A DNA stretch of 64,000 nt from Synechococcales cyanobacterium GL140_1_metabinner_5_sub (GCA_025359065.1 JANYHM010000013.1:1-64000); one strand, 5' to 3'; numbered from the stretch's first letter, positions 26,929 through 36,835 are shown. The notes: a model not told the origin generated them from the letters alone. A program made the numbers and translations.

Positions 26929-28524
26929 ATGGCCACAATGAATCCAATCTATAAGATGAGGTGTAGCAATTTACTTAAAGTCACAGGTATCAGTTGGATG
27001 TCATTGCGTAAAAGCGAGATCTTAAATTCGATCTGGGAAACTGCCCCAATCGGTTTATCAGAGCCAATAAAAGCAGATATTTTTAACCGATTAAGTTTAT
27101 TAACCCAAGAACTAATTGATATTTCTGGTCGCGACCAACTCCAAGTTGATCCTTTTAAAGAGGTCTATGATCGGCAAGTTAAGATCGACCAAACGGAAGT
27201 TGTAGATATTTTAAAGAACAAAACCATCTTAGTTACTGGTGGAAGAGGGTTTGTTGGGACTAACTTAATCGCCAAGCTGCAGAATTTGGGCGTAAAGAAA
27301 ATCGTCGCATTAGATATCACCGATGACCAAAACCAGCAAGTAGCTATTGATTGTAGTGATGTTAATCATCACATTCCAGTGGTCTACTACAAATGTGATG
27401 TGCGTAATGCAGAAACAACCCAAGCAATTTTTGCAGCAGAACATCCTCAAATCGTTTTTCATTTGGCAGCACAGCGTTTACCAGGGCTAGCCGAAACTCA
27501 GATCTATGAGACAGTTAGCACTAACTTATTTGGCTCTCTCAACATTATTGAATGCTGTGAAAAATATCAGGTAGCAGGCTGTATCTTTTCTTCTACCGGT
27601 AAAGCCTCTCGCTACTTTACTCCCGATATTTACGCTGGGACTAAAAAAATAGCCGAGTGGGTATTCAGTGATCGGGCTAAATCTGGCAACTGCCAGTTCG
27701 GCATTGTGCGCTTTACCCATGTAGTAGAAAACAGCCCCATTAGCGCCGAGTTAGATACCCGCATAGCCCAAGGCTTAGTCAGTCTTCATGCACCCGATCG
27801 ATATATCTATGCTCAAAACATTTCAGAATCAGTAAATTTATTGCTGAAATCTCTGACTACCCTACAACCAGGCACCGCCGAAATCTTATCGGTACGAGAT
27901 ATTGGTTGGCCAGTAAACACCTTAGACGTAGCACTGCACAAAATTTTGCAGACGGGCAAAAATATTCCAATTTACTTCAAAGGTTTACCTGCCGGCTACG
28001 AGCGCCATGTTTTTATGGGTCAGCTAGATCTCAGTGGCCAGCGAGAAGTGTTGCCCATGCTGAACGTTTTAGAGGGTGTAAACGCCAAGGTAGATGCTGA
28101 TAGCAACACTGTCACGGCTCCCATTATTCCTTTCGACAGTACCGTATTGGCACACGCTCTGGCTCAAATTCAGCAGGCCAGCATTACTACCGATGCTGAT
28201 ACTCGGCAAGCAGTTATCCAAGGAGTCAAAGATATTGCCCTATCTAGCTTCTGCCTTGCTGATCCCTATCTATTAGTCGATATTTTGAATTGGGGTACCA
28301 ATGTCTGTGAACTAGATGCTGCGGGTATAGATATGACTTACCACCAAGACACGATCGATTTATTGGTTGCTGGTATTGGTCTTTGCAATATTACCAAGGC
28401 TCCAGTTAAGCTGCCCTTGAGTGCGTTGCCCCATAAAAAACTGGCTAAAAGTGAATTGATATTGTCAATTAATTTGCAATTAGAAAGATTGCTGAGCGCA
28501 TCGGCATCACAAGTTGCCGTTTAG
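26929..28524 (+). CDS. NAD-dependent epimerase/dehydratase family protein with extra C-terminal region
   Basis: This protein has 531 residues. A helical region (about 1-95) precedes the Rossmann fold starting TILVTGGRGFVGTNLIAKLQ. IVFHLAAQRLPGLAE and a YAGTKKIAEWV motif (YxxxK) follow, which resemble CapD/FlaA1-type extended SDRs for nucleotide sugars. The last 180 residues (about 345-531) are not part of the core SDR fold and I do not recognise them. The gene is followed 64 bp later by a glycosyltransferase, suggesting a role in surface glycan synthesis. The N-terminal start is uncertain because several Met codons are close together. Confidence 0.72.
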   Translation: MATMNPIYKMRCSNLLKVTGISWMSLRKSEILNSIWETAPIGLSEPIKADIFNRLSLLTQELIDISGRDQLQVDPFKEVYDRQVKIDQTEVVDILKNKTILVTGGRGFVGTNLIAKLQNLGVKKIVALDITDDQNQQVAIDCSDVNHHIPVVYYKCDVRNAETTQAIFAAEHPQIVFHLAAQRLPGLAETQIYETVSTNLFGSLNIIECCEKYQVAGCIFSSTGKASRYFTPDIYAGTKKIAEWVFSDRAKSGNCQFGIVRFTHVVENSPISAELDTRIAQGLVSLHAPDRYIYAQNISESVNLLLKSLTTLQPGTAEILSVRDIGWPVNTLDVALHKILQTGKNIPIYFKGLPAGYERHVFMGQLDLSGQREVLPMLNVLEGVNAKVDADSNTVTAPIIPFDSTVLAHALAQIQQASITTDADTRQAVIQGVKDIALSSFCLADPYLLVDILNWGTNVCELDAAGIDMTYHQDTIDLLVAGIGLCNITKAPVKLPLSALPHKKLAKSELILSINLQLERLLSASASQVAV

Positions 28525-28588
28525 TTAACGAGCATTGATTTTAAAAATCCGGTCAAACTATCGATCACCAGTAATATCGGGAACTTAT

Positions 28589-29695
28589 ATGTCACCAATG
28601 CGCGTCATCTATGATTATCAAATATTCAATTGGCAGCGATATGGTGGTATCTCCCGCTATTTTTGTGAATTGGCAAGTCGTATAGATAGTTTCCCTCATA
28701 GCCAAGCTCGATTTGCTGCTGGTCTACACATCAATGGGTATCTAGAAAACGACTGTCAACATCTCACGATCGGCAAACAACGAAGTTCGAGCATAGCACT
28801 CAATAAAATTTGCAACCGCCTAAACCGTCAATGGTCTGGATATTATTTGAATGCCCAGCCTCCAGATATTTTGCACTACACCTACTATCGTCCTCAGTTA
28901 TCAGTCAAAAACAGCATTAAAGTGCTGACTGTGTACGATATGATCCACGAACGCTTTCCAGATTCCTCCAAACAGGATAAAGATCCAGTTATTTCTCTCA
29001 AAGCTGCCATGGTAGCCAAGGTAGATAGTATTATCTGTCCTTCGGAATGCAGTAAAAGAGACCTGGTAGAATTTTGTCAGATTGACCCAGCCAAAGTAAC
29101 GGTGATTCATCATGGCTATGGTTTGACGGCTCCAGTGCCAATTGCACCACCTGCCGGAATTAAGCCCTATCTGTTGGTGGTGGGCGAGCGAGGCTGGTAT
29201 AAAAACTTTGATCGATTGCTTCAGGCTTATGCCAGCGATCCAGTTCTTTGTAGTGATTTTGACTTACGCTGCTTTGGAGCCACCGCACTCACCGTGCAAG
29301 AATTAGCATTGATCGATCGACTAGGTTTGCCCCGCGAAAGTGTTATCTGGCAGACGGGCAGCGATGCCAAGCTAGTGGGGCTATATCAACAGGCCGCCCT
29401 ATTTGTATATCCTTCATTATATGAAGGCTTTGGCTATCCGCCTTTAGAAGCAATGGCAGCCGGTTGTCCAGTGGCCTGTAGCAATGTCAGTTGCTTTCCG
29501 GAGACAGTGGCAGATGCGGCAGAGTTATTTGATCCCTATGATGTGGATTCGATAGCTCAAGGGCTAAAAAATGTTTTGTATGATACTGCTCGATCAGCAG
29601 AGCTAGTGAAATTGGGCAAACAAAACATTCAACGTTTTTCTTGGGATCGCTGCGCTGCTGAACATTATGAGTTGTATCAATCTCTTTTGAATTAA
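28589..29695 (+). CDS. Glycosyltransferase, GT4 (group 1) family
   Basis: This protein has about 368 residues from the ATG at 28589; the frame extends to a TTG at 28535. The N-terminus has MRVIYDYQIFNWQRYGGISR, then YFCELA, the acceptor-side motif of GT4 enzymes such as WbpZ- or mannosyltransferase-like proteins. The donor site reads LFVYPSLYEGFGYPPLEAMA, with the E-x7-E pair. VGERGWYKNFDRLLQAY is the typical inter-domain motif. It likely adds a sugar to an exopolysaccharide or O-antigen precursor. Its last codons overlap the convergent rnhB gene by 4 bp. Confidence 0.87.
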   Translation: MSPMRVIYDYQIFNWQRYGGISRYFCELASRIDSFPHSQARFAAGLHINGYLENDCQHLTIGKQRSSSIALNKICNRLNRQWSGYYLNAQPPDILHYTYYRPQLSVKNSIKVLTVYDMIHERFPDSSKQDKDPVISLKAAMVAKVDSIICPSECSKRDLVEFCQIDPAKVTVIHHGYGLTAPVPIAPPAGIKPYLLVVGERGWYKNFDRLLQAYASDPVLCSDFDLRCFGATALTVQELALIDRLGLPRESVIWQTGSDAKLVGLYQQAALFVYPSLYEGFGYPPLEAMAAGCPVACSNVSCFPETVADAAELFDPYDVDSIAQGLKNVLYDTARSAELVKLGKQNIQRFSWDRCAAEHYELYQSLLN

Positions 29696-30315
29696 CCCAA
29701 GATCTTTTGCAAGAATTTTTGGCGATGCTCTGGAGTAGCTCCATAAGCGCGCAGAGCTTGGCAATGTTGGCTGGTGCCATAGCCTTTGTGTCGATCGAGT
29801 CCGTATTCAGGATATTGCTCAGCGAGTTGACAGATCAGATTATCACGGTAAACCTTAGCCAAAATGCTGGCAGCAGCGATCGAAACCGATCGATCGTCTC
29901 CTTGAATCAAAGTCACCTGATCAATTTGAATATTAGGCACTCGATCGCGTCCATCGACCAAGCAGATATCTGGTGGAGTTGAGAGTCCTTGGACAGCTCT
30001 GGTCATGGCCAATAGGGTGGCACCACGAATATTGAGGGTGGCAATTTCGGCCACGGTTGCAAGACCAATGTGGAAGCTTTCGGCAGTTTCTTCAATCAGC
30101 TTGGCTAATTCGGCGCGTCGATCGGCACGGAGCTTTTTGCTATCTTTCACCCCCACAGTAATTAATGGGGCATGACTGTCAGGAGGTAAGATAACGACCG
30201 CAGTCACTACTGCTCCAAACAGCGCCCCCCGACCGACTTCATCGATTCCGGCAATGGAGCCATGAGTCATGGTGAGTTCGTAGTAATTGTCTGGAGTAAG
30301 CTGTGATTTGCCCAT
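29692..30315 (-). CDS. rnhB: Ribonuclease HII
   Basis: This 207-residue enzyme cleaves RNA in RNA-DNA hybrids and removes misincorporated ribonucleotides. The start of the domain, GSIAGIDEVGRGALFGAVVT, contains the catalytic Asp-Glu pair. KDSKKLRADRRAELA, VDGRDRVP and SIAAASILAKVYRD are the other family motifs, and YPEYGLDRHKGYGTSQH is the C-terminal signature. Length is normal. Confidence 0.95.
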   Translation of the reverse strand: MGKSQLTPDNYYELTMTHGSIAGIDEVGRGALFGAVVTAVVILPPDSHAPLITVGVKDSKKLRADRRAELAKLIEETAESFHIGLATVAEIATLNIRGATLLAMTRAVQGLSTPPDICLVDGRDRVPNIQIDQVTLIQGDDRSVSIAAASILAKVYRDNLICQLAEQYPEYGLDRHKGYGTSQHCQALRAYGATPEHRQKFLQKILG

Positions 30316-30371
30316 AAGTTTTGAATTGGCTGATGCCCAGATTTTTGCATGATTTTGGATCTTCGGCTAAC

Positions 30372-31298
30372 ATGACAAAATCTTATGGTAATTCAGCGAT
30401 GGCACGTAAACGAGGCTTTCGACGGCAGCAGTTAGTTCAAATCAAAAATCAGGACGGTAAGTTCGAGATTCCTAATATGGGAGCTTGGCATACCTATTGG
30501 CGCGACCCCTATCATTTGTTTTTGACGATTCCTTGGGTGGGCTTTGTGGCTACGATTGTGGTGGCCTATTTGTCGATCAACACGGTATTTGCACTGTTGT
30601 TTTTGTTAGGGGGCAATTGTTTAGAGACAGCTAGAACAGGGAATTTTAGCGATGCTTTCTTTTTTAGCGTGCAGACTTTGGCTTCGATCGGTTACGGTGC
30701 AATGCACCCGACAACTTTTTATGCCAACTGTGTGGTGACGGCAGAGTCGATTGTTGGTTTATTGCTGGTAGCGGTGGTAACTGGTTTGGCTTTTGCGCGG
30801 TTTTCTCACCCGATCGCCAAGGTGTTATTTAGTAACGAAGCCGTGATTGCCCCCTATAATGGCACACCAACTTTGATGTTTCGGATTGCCAACGAGCGCC
30901 AAAATATGATTATTGAGGCACAGCTTCAGGTGTATTTATTGGTAGATGAAGTGACCAAAGAGGGACAGTTTATGCGCCGAGTTATGGAGCTAAAGATGCT
31001 GCGCCAGCGCACTCCGGCGCTGAGCTTAACCTGGACAGCAATGCACGTTATTAATGAACAGAGTCCACTCTATGGTCATGATGAGAATTCGTTGGCGGCA
31101 ATTAGTGCCCAAATTCAGGTGGCGCTGGTGGGGATTGATGAGGCAGTTTCTTACACCATTAGCGCTCGTCACACCTATGCTAGCCAAGAGCTGCTGTTTG
31201 ATCAGCGGTTTGTAGATATTGTGGTGCCCCAACCCAATGGCGATCGGCATATCGATTATCGTCATTTTCACTCCACGATGGAGATTGATCGACACTGA
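30372..31298 (+). CDS. Inward-rectifier-type potassium channel (KirBac-like)
   Basis: This protein has about 308 residues from the ATG at 30372 (ATG 30399 also possible). TM1 lies at YHLFLTIPWVGFVATIVVAY. The pore loop holds the selectivity filter TLASIGYGAMHP. TM2 reads ESIVGLLLVAVVTGLAFARF. The C-terminal cytoplasmic domain with LMFRIANERQNMIIEAQLQV is the Kir immunoglobulin-like domain. Such channels in bacteria pass K+ and are gated by cytoplasmic ligands or lipids. It is convergent with the Hsp70-like gene. Confidence 0.9.
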   Translation: MTKSYGNSAMARKRGFRRQQLVQIKNQDGKFEIPNMGAWHTYWRDPYHLFLTIPWVGFVATIVVAYLSINTVFALLFLLGGNCLETARTGNFSDAFFFSVQTLASIGYGAMHPTTFYANCVVTAESIVGLLLVAVVTGLAFARFSHPIAKVLFSNEAVIAPYNGTPTLMFRIANERQNMIIEAQLQVYLLVDEVTKEGQFMRRVMELKMLRQRTPALSLTWTAMHVINEQSPLYGHDENSLAAISAQIQVALVGIDEAVSYTISARHTYASQELLFDQRFVDIVVPQPNGDRHIDYRHFHSTMEIDRH

Positions 31299-31387
31299 TC
31301 TACTGGCTAGTTTCAACCTGCCTGCCGGATCAACCTTCGTTTTGGCCATCAGAGACGCAGTCACCATATTTTTCTGGTTATTAGCCT

Positions 31388-32962
31388 CTAACTTAATTCA
31401 GCAACTACCCGATCAAACAACAAATACTCTCCTGTCAATAAATCATAAACGGTTAATCTTAAACATCGATCAACATCCACCATAAATTCCACCCGGATTC
31501 GATCGCTTCCTGGAAAGCCCATCGGAGTCAATGGTGCAATGTTTTCAGCGCCAGCATTTAACAAAGAGATAGCGTTAGATCCCGCAGCTAAGTTACGAGT
31601 AATTAATCGATCGCCATCAAAATAAACCTCAGTGCCACTACTATCTGATCCTAATTCTCCCAATAACAACTCAATACTTGGTTGATTTTCTTGGGATGCT
31701 CCCAGCAACAGCTCTACTGGCTTGCTCATGGGGTAGGGCTGACCGGCATTGATCACCCGATGCCAACTATGACAGTTTTGGCGACGATCCCAATAGCGAA
31801 TGCCATAGCTATGATATAAGAAATCAGTCACTTCTAGTCCTTGGAGGATTTCTAGAGCACCATGAGCGATCGCTTCAAAAGGTTTGAATTGCTGAATTTT
31901 GGTTTGATCGAAGCGACTAGCGATCCATTCTTGAACTGCTGGGATCTGGGAAGTGCCACCTACGATCAAGACTGCATCAACATTTTGAATGTCTAGATTT
32001 TGACGGAGGGCTTGTTGGTTAACTGTTTTTAATAGTTCATCTAGTCGATCAAACAATTTTTGTTGGTGTAATATTTCTAACAGCTCGGGGCGAGTTAAAT
32101 TAAATTCATAGGTCTCAAAAGATTTATCGTCAAAAAAGGCTTCGGTGGCAGTGGTTTGTAGCGATAATTGAATTTTGAGTTTTTCTGCCAACCGCATAAT
32201 CAATGGCGTAACTCTTAGACCTTGTTTGGCTGCAATATATTCAGCAATCCAGCCATCAATATCGGTACCGCCCAAGTTTTGACCGGCTTTGGCTAATACT
32301 TTAGCAATTTGGGGCTTTTGCGCAGACTCGGTGAGGGCTTTGCCGCCAAATTTCAGCAGGAATCCTACTGGTTTAGCAATGTTGGTAGAAGCGCTGAGTT
32401 GGACAAGAGAGAAATCGATCGTCCCACCACCAAAGTCGATCGTCAAAACAACGCCCCTATTTAACCCATAGCCCAAAGCTGCTGCGGTGGATTCATCTAA
32501 AAGTGAGATGCGATCAAAGGCCAAGTTTTCACAGGTGCGGCTGAGCCAGCGGCGGTAGGTGTCAAAGCTGTCTACTGGAACGGTGAGGACTAAAGCATCT
32601 CTATCACCTTTGGCGCAAGCGAAGCTATCGGTCACATCAGCCAAGATCCCAGCCAAAAAAGCTTCGCCTACTAATTCAAAGGACAACTGCTGACCATCAA
32701 TTTCTGGGAGGAATCCCTGAAACTCCGTGCCAATGCCCCGCTTAAACCCAGCGAAATAGCGCGGATCGTCTTTGAGATCTAACCCTTGATCTAACACCGA
32801 TCGACCAATCACTGTGGGGGTTTGCCAATAAACCAAGCTAGGAATCAATGAGGGACTACCGGCAGATAAGCCCGGTAAATTAATGGTTTCAGCTTTACCC
32901 GTGGCGGGATTCCAGCGGGCAATTACGGTGTTACTAGTACCAAAGTCGATCGAGATTGCCAT
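31388..32962 (-). CDS. Hsp70-family (DnaK-like) ATPase
   Basis: This 524-residue protein has the actin-fold ATPase motifs: SIDFGTSNTVIARW (phosphate 1), LTIDFGGGTIDFSLVQ (phosphate 2) and VLIVGGTSQIPAVQEW (adenosine). It is shorter than DnaK (about 640). The C-terminal 130 residues are only a partial beta-domain-like region with no clear lid helices. Proteins of this sort are common in cyanobacteria and lack a known client. It is not in a dnaJ/grpE operon here. Confidence 0.85.
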   Translation of the reverse strand: MAISIDFGTSNTVIARWNPATGKAETINLPGLSAGSPSLIPSLVYWQTPTVIGRSVLDQGLDLKDDPRYFAGFKRGIGTEFQGFLPEIDGQQLSFELVGEAFLAGILADVTDSFACAKGDRDALVLTVPVDSFDTYRRWLSRTCENLAFDRISLLDESTAAALGYGLNRGVVLTIDFGGGTIDFSLVQLSASTNIAKPVGFLLKFGGKALTESAQKPQIAKVLAKAGQNLGGTDIDGWIAEYIAAKQGLRVTPLIMRLAEKLKIQLSLQTTATEAFFDDKSFETYEFNLTRPELLEILHQQKLFDRLDELLKTVNQQALRQNLDIQNVDAVLIVGGTSQIPAVQEWIASRFDQTKIQQFKPFEAIAHGALEILQGLEVTDFLYHSYGIRYWDRRQNCHSWHRVINAGQPYPMSKPVELLLGASQENQPSIELLLGELGSDSSGTEVYFDGDRLITRNLAAGSNAISLLNAGAENIAPLTPMGFPGSDRIRVEFMVDVDRCLRLTVYDLLTGEYLLFDRVVAELS

Positions 32963-33084
32963 GGGAAGTTTAATGAGTGCCCTAAATATTCTAGACCTGA
33001 AGTAGAATTATCGGGTGAGCTGTTGAATGCAGTCGCATCACCCACCTGCTAAAGTCAAAAGGTTGCCAAGCCTCTAGGTTCATC

Positions 33085-33708
33085 ATGATCATTGTTATCG
33101 ATAATTACGACAGCTTTACCTATAACTTAGTGCAATACCTGGGCGAACTGGGTCACGATTGGCCGATCGCTGCCGAAGTAAAAGTATTTCGCAATGATCA
33201 GATTACCGTGGCTGAACTGCAAGCCTTGAAACCCGCTGCTATTTTAATCTCTCCTGGCCCAGGCCGACCAGAATCTGCTGGGATCTCGATGGCGGTTATT
33301 AAAGATCTGGGAAAAACTATTCCAATTTTGGGCGTTTGCTTAGGACACCAGAGTATTGGCGAGGTGTTTGGTGGTCAGGTGGTACGGGCAGCAGAGCTAA
33401 TGCACGGTAAGACTTCACCGGTGTATCACACCAACCAAGGGGTGTTTAAAGATCTGGCTAGCCCTTTTACTGCAACCCGCTATCACAGCTTGATTGTCGA
33501 TCGATCGACTTGTCCGCCAGTCCTAGAAATTACAGCTTGGATTGCTGATGAAACCATTATGGGTCTGCGTCATCGCGAGTATCCTTGGATTGAGGGAGTA
33601 CAGTTTCACCCTGAGAGTATTTTGACTGATGCGGGCAAAGATTTACTACGGAATTTTTTGGCGGGATTAGCAGAACATCAAAAATCAATTTCTGCATTGG
33701 TGGCATAG
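33085..33708 (+). CDS. trpG: Anthranilate/aminodeoxychorismate synthase glutamine amidotransferase subunit
   Basis: This 207-residue class I glutamine amidotransferase has the nucleophile Cys in [18 protein letters not shown]. The His-Glu pair is in [14 protein letters not shown], and the N-terminus is [20 protein letters not shown]. It supplies ammonia to chorismate-using synthases for tryptophan and probably folate (TrpG/PabA); the large subunit is not in the window. Length and motifs are normal. Confidence 0.92.
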   Translation: MIIVIDNYDSFTYNLVQYLGELGHDWPIAAEVKVFRNDQITVAELQALKPAAILISPGPGRPESAGISMAVIKDLGKTIPILGVCLGHQSIGEVFGGQVVRAAELMHGKTSPVYHTNQGVFKDLASPFTATRYHSLIVDRSTCPPVLEITAWIADETIMGLRHREYPWIEGVQFHPESILTDAGKDLLRNFLAGLAEHQKSISALVA

Positions 33709-33822
33709 GTAAATAATTGATATTTTTAGTAGGTTTAGGTTTATGCCTTACATTGATTTAGTGGAATATTCTTTGGAGCCACTCGATCGAATGTTAGAGA
33801 TTTTGAATTGGATGGTAAAAAA

Positions 33823-33987
33823 CTAGACCGGCTGGCATTTTCCAGCGCGAATCAAGCCAATTCTTTTGGCGATCGCTTCATCCCTCGTCGGGTATGGCCC
33901 CCATTTTTCACTAGCAGTTTCAGCCAGAATTTGATCTTCTGTCACCGCGCAGCTTTGATCGGAATTTTTCACAATATACCAAGTCAT
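33823..33987 (-). CDS. Conserved small cyanobacterial protein, translationally coupled to cimA
   Basis: This 54-residue protein has EKWGPYPTRDEAIAKRIGLI, then RAGKCQPV near its end. I recall very similar short proteins in other cyanobacteria; no function is known to me. The start is well supported: AGGAG lies 7 bases before the ATG at 987-985 (that is, 33987-33985), and the ATG overlaps the cimA stop as ATGA. It is read as the last gene of pxcA-cimA-orf. There is no signal or membrane segment, and one Trp-Gly-Pro-Tyr patch. Confidence 0.75.
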   Translation of the reverse strand: MTWYIVKNSDQSCAVTEDQILAETASEKWGPYPTRDEAIAKRIGLIRAGKCQPV

Positions 33988-35606
33988 CGTAAATTCTCCT
34001 GTAAGGTTTTGCTCGCTGGCTGATTTATTGAATCTGGGATGATGCAGACTAGTGGTGACTTCATGATTAATCCATATTCAATGCCCTGAGCTACCGCTTG
34101 GTAGGAAGCTTCTAAAATATTGTCAGAAACCCCGATCGTTGTCCATCGATCAACTCCGTTACTAGATTCTACCAAAACTCTAGTTACCGCTGCCGTGCCA
34201 GCATCTCCATCGACGATGCGAACTTTGTAATCGGTGAGATAAAACTGGTTGATCGCTGGGTAAAACTGGCTAAGAGCTTTGCGTAAAGCTGCATCCAATG
34301 CCGAAACGGGGCCATTGCCCTTGGCAGCGGCCAAAATTTCTTGACCATCTACAGAGATTTCGATCGTCGCCAGAGAATGCTGCTTACTAGCGATCGAACA
34401 ATGCACCTGAAAACCTTGGATCGTAAAAATAGTCGATCGCTGTCCCATTACTTCCCGCACCAACAGTTCAAAACTAGCCTCGGCTCCATCAAACTGATAG
34501 CCCTGATGCTCTAGTTCTTTCAGTTTGGCCAAGATTTCTCGACTGCGATGATCTTCTTTAGCTAGTTCAACTCCCATATTCTTAGCTTTGATCAGCACAT
34601 TACTGAGTCCAGATTGCTCTGAAATAGCAATGCGGCGCTCGTTGCCCACAGCTAGAGGGGGAATATGTTCGTAGGTACGGGAATCTCGTTCTACTGCCGA
34701 GACATGGATGCCGCCCTTGTGGCTGAAGGCGCAGCGCCCGACAAAAGCAGCATAGTCGTTAGGGGCAACATTGACTATTTCGCTGACCGATCGACTTAAG
34801 GCTGTCAACCCAGTCAAATCTGGCAGACAGTCGTAATCTAGCTTGAGTTGCAGGTTAGGAATTACCGAACAAAGATTGGCATTGCCACAGCGTTCTCCAT
34901 AGCCGTTGATGGTGCCTTGTACCATGGTGGCTCCGGCTGTGATGGCGGCGATCGAGTTAGCCACTGCTAATTCGCAATCGTTGTGGGCATGGATGCCGTA
35001 TTGGTATTGTGAGCCAATCTTTTCTTTGACTTCTTCTACGATGCGCGAAATCTCTGTAGGCAGCGTCCCGCCATTGGTATCACAAAAAACCAGCCATTCA
35101 GCACCGGCTTGTAAAGCGGTTTTTAGAGTATCTAAAGCATGGTCTGGATTGGCCAAGTAGCCATCAAACCAATGTTCGGCATCGTAAATTACTCGCCGAC
35201 CTTGAGAGACTAAAAACTCGATCGAGTCTTGAATCATCGCCAGATTTTCATCTAAGGTGGTCTGTAAGCCGGTCGTGACATGTAAATCCCAAGACTTACC
35301 AAAGATTGTCACCCACCTGGTTTCGGCGGCCAAAATCTTGGCTAACATGGCATCGGTGGCCGCATGGCCACCGGGGCGACGGGTGGAGCAAAAAGCCACA
35401 ATCTCGGCTTGCTGCAACGGTTCGGCCTGGAGGCAACGGAAAAATTCGCCGTCTTTGGGGTTAGCTCCTGGCCAGCCGCCTTCAATCCAAGGAATACCTA
35501 ATCGATCGAGCTGATGGGCAATTTTGAGTTTATCTTGCACTGATAGGGTCAATCCCTCACGTTGAGAGCCATCCCGCAGAGTGGTGTCGTAGATTTGAAT
35601 TTGCAT
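33984..35606 (-). CDS. cimA: (R)-citramalate synthase
   Basis: This 540-residue protein has the HMGL-like TIM-barrel opening MQIQIYDTTLRDGSQREGLT and EGGWPGANPKDGEFF, the latter typical of citramalate synthase rather than isopropylmalate synthase. It has GIHAHNDCELAVANSIAAI as the metal-binding segment. The C-terminal LeuA-type regulatory domain (about 400-540) includes VDGDAGTAAVTRVLVESSNG. It condenses pyruvate and acetyl-CoA to citramalate for 2-oxobutyrate and isoleucine. The start shares a base with the pxcA stop (TAATG). The last stop overlaps the 54-residue ORF. Confidence 0.9.
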   Translation of the reverse strand: MQIQIYDTTLRDGSQREGLTLSVQDKLKIAHQLDRLGIPWIEGGWPGANPKDGEFFRCLQAEPLQQAEIVAFCSTRRPGGHAATDAMLAKILAAETRWVTIFGKSWDLHVTTGLQTTLDENLAMIQDSIEFLVSQGRRVIYDAEHWFDGYLANPDHALDTLKTALQAGAEWLVFCDTNGGTLPTEISRIVEEVKEKIGSQYQYGIHAHNDCELAVANSIAAITAGATMVQGTINGYGERCGNANLCSVIPNLQLKLDYDCLPDLTGLTALSRSVSEIVNVAPNDYAAFVGRCAFSHKGGIHVSAVERDSRTYEHIPPLAVGNERRIAISEQSGLSNVLIKAKNMGVELAKEDHRSREILAKLKELEHQGYQFDGAEASFELLVREVMGQRSTIFTIQGFQVHCSIASKQHSLATIEISVDGQEILAAAKGNGPVSALDAALRKALSQFYPAINQFYLTDYKVRIVDGDAGTAAVTRVLVESSNGVDRWTTIGVSDNILEASYQAVAQGIEYGLIMKSPLVCIIPDSINQPASKTLQENLR

Positions 35607-36835
35607 TACTCATTCATAGATTTGTAAATGGCGACCGATGATGGCGATTGACCGCTGAGATAGCGGAAAACCCAGAATTTGAAGACAGTATCTAATAAAA
35701 CTGGGAAGGTGGCAATAAATAGGGAGTTGAAGTTGTGGTTTTCGGCGATGCCCCAGTGGTCTGCCATGCCAGCTAGTACTACTTCCCAGCCGTGAGGTGA
35801 GTGGAAGCCTACAAACGTATCAGTAAACAGAATAATCACAAAAACTTTAGCTGAATCACTTAACCCAGCCACCATTTCGTTCATGAAAGTTAGCAAGTTG
35901 GTGATTTGGCGTTTGCTACGGGTCAAGAAAAAAATAAAAGCCGTGACCGAGAGCAAATCGGCAAACCAGTTTTTGACGGAGTTGGAGCTTTGGCGGGTGT
36001 AAGACTTTCGCAAATTAGTTGCTTGTGCTTTTACTTGTTCTTCTAGCTCTTCGTTAGATACTTTAGGGATTGCTCCTGTTAAAGACTGAAATTTGATGTG
36101 TCTTTCAAAGCGCTCTAATTCTTCGAGGGCTTCTTTTTCTAGATTGCTATTGATGAAAATATTTTGTTGATGGGTGCGGGGATAGTAATAGTCTACGATC
36201 GGACCGATCACCAAAAACTTACTCATGAAATGCACCAGTAATGGAATCAAAATCATGGTGAGCAAAAAGCGCAGGGAGTTTTTAGTGACATCTTTAGATG
36301 CCCGAAAGGTGCTAACAATTTCTTGTTCGGCGGCGGGGCTAAGATCTTGACGGATTTTTTTGAAAGTATTTACCACCGTGGCATCGATCAATAAATTGTT
36401 TTTACCGGGAGGCTTGGGCTGGTCGAAGCTGGTAAAAACCGGTTGACTAGATACTGGTGCAGGAGCTGGAGAAAATTTTGGGCTGTAGCGCTCTAAGATC
36501 CAATCAATGAATTGCAGTTTTTCGAGAACCAGGGCTTCGGTTTCAATATCTGTGCCATAGGGGCTGTCGGGGGCTTCGGTTCTACGCGCATCGATCGATC
36601 GACTGGTTTGAAATTCAGTGAGTCTAAGTTTGGCAATGCGCAGATACTTTTGTAGATCAGCGCGTATATAGGCGGGCAACTTAGAATCGTTTTCCTCAAT
36701 TTTTTGGCCGCCGTTTTCGTCTTCGATCGACTGGACTTTCAAAGCAGCTTTGTAAGCTTCATCTAGCGCCCGATCGGGGGTGCGAAAGAACCATTCGTTG
36801 ACATCTTGCCAATAGCCAGAGAGTCCAGCAAACAT
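35606..36835 (-). CDS. pxcA: Proton extrusion protein PxcA (CemA-like)
   Basis: This 409-residue membrane protein has a long hydrophilic N-terminal half and a C-terminal set of membrane segments (LRFLLTMILIPLLVHFMSKF; AFIFFLTRSKRQITNLLTFM; FNSLFIATFPVLLDTVFKFW, then VFRYLSG). These match PxcA (CotA), the cyanobacterial relative of chloroplast CemA, needed for light-induced proton extrusion and pH homeostasis at the plasma membrane. It is first in the pxcA-cimA-orf54 unit. It is divergent from the P-loop gene at 36936. Confidence 0.88.
   Translation of the reverse strand: MFAGLSGYWQDVNEWFFRTPDRALDEAYKAALKVQSIEDENGGQKIEENDSKLPAYIRADLQKYLRIAKLRLTEFQTSRSIDARRTEAPDSPYGTDIETEALVLEKLQFIDWILERYSPKFSPAPAPVSSQPVFTSFDQPKPPGKNNLLIDATVVNTFKKIRQDLSPAAEQEIVSTFRASKDVTKNSLRFLLTMILIPLLVHFMSKFLVIGPIVDYYYPRTHQQNIFINSNLEKEALEELERFERHIKFQSLTGAIPKVSNEELEEQVKAQATNLRKSYTRQSSNSVKNWFADLLSVTAFIFFLTRSKRQITNLLTFMNEMVAGLSDSAKVFVIILFTDTFVGFHSPHGWEVVLAGMADHWGIAENHNFNSLFIATFPVLLDTVFKFWVFRYLSGQSPSSVAIYKSMNE

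Noticed and set aside
33742-33825. 27-residue plus-strand frame (MPYIDLVEYSLEPLDRMLEI...)
   Set aside because: It lies between trpG and the 54-residue gene, overlaps the latter's stop by a few bases and has no recognised homology; chance cannot be excluded.
33808-34023. 71-residue plus-strand frame
   Set aside because: It is antisense to the well-supported 54-residue gene and cimA end, and has no motif.
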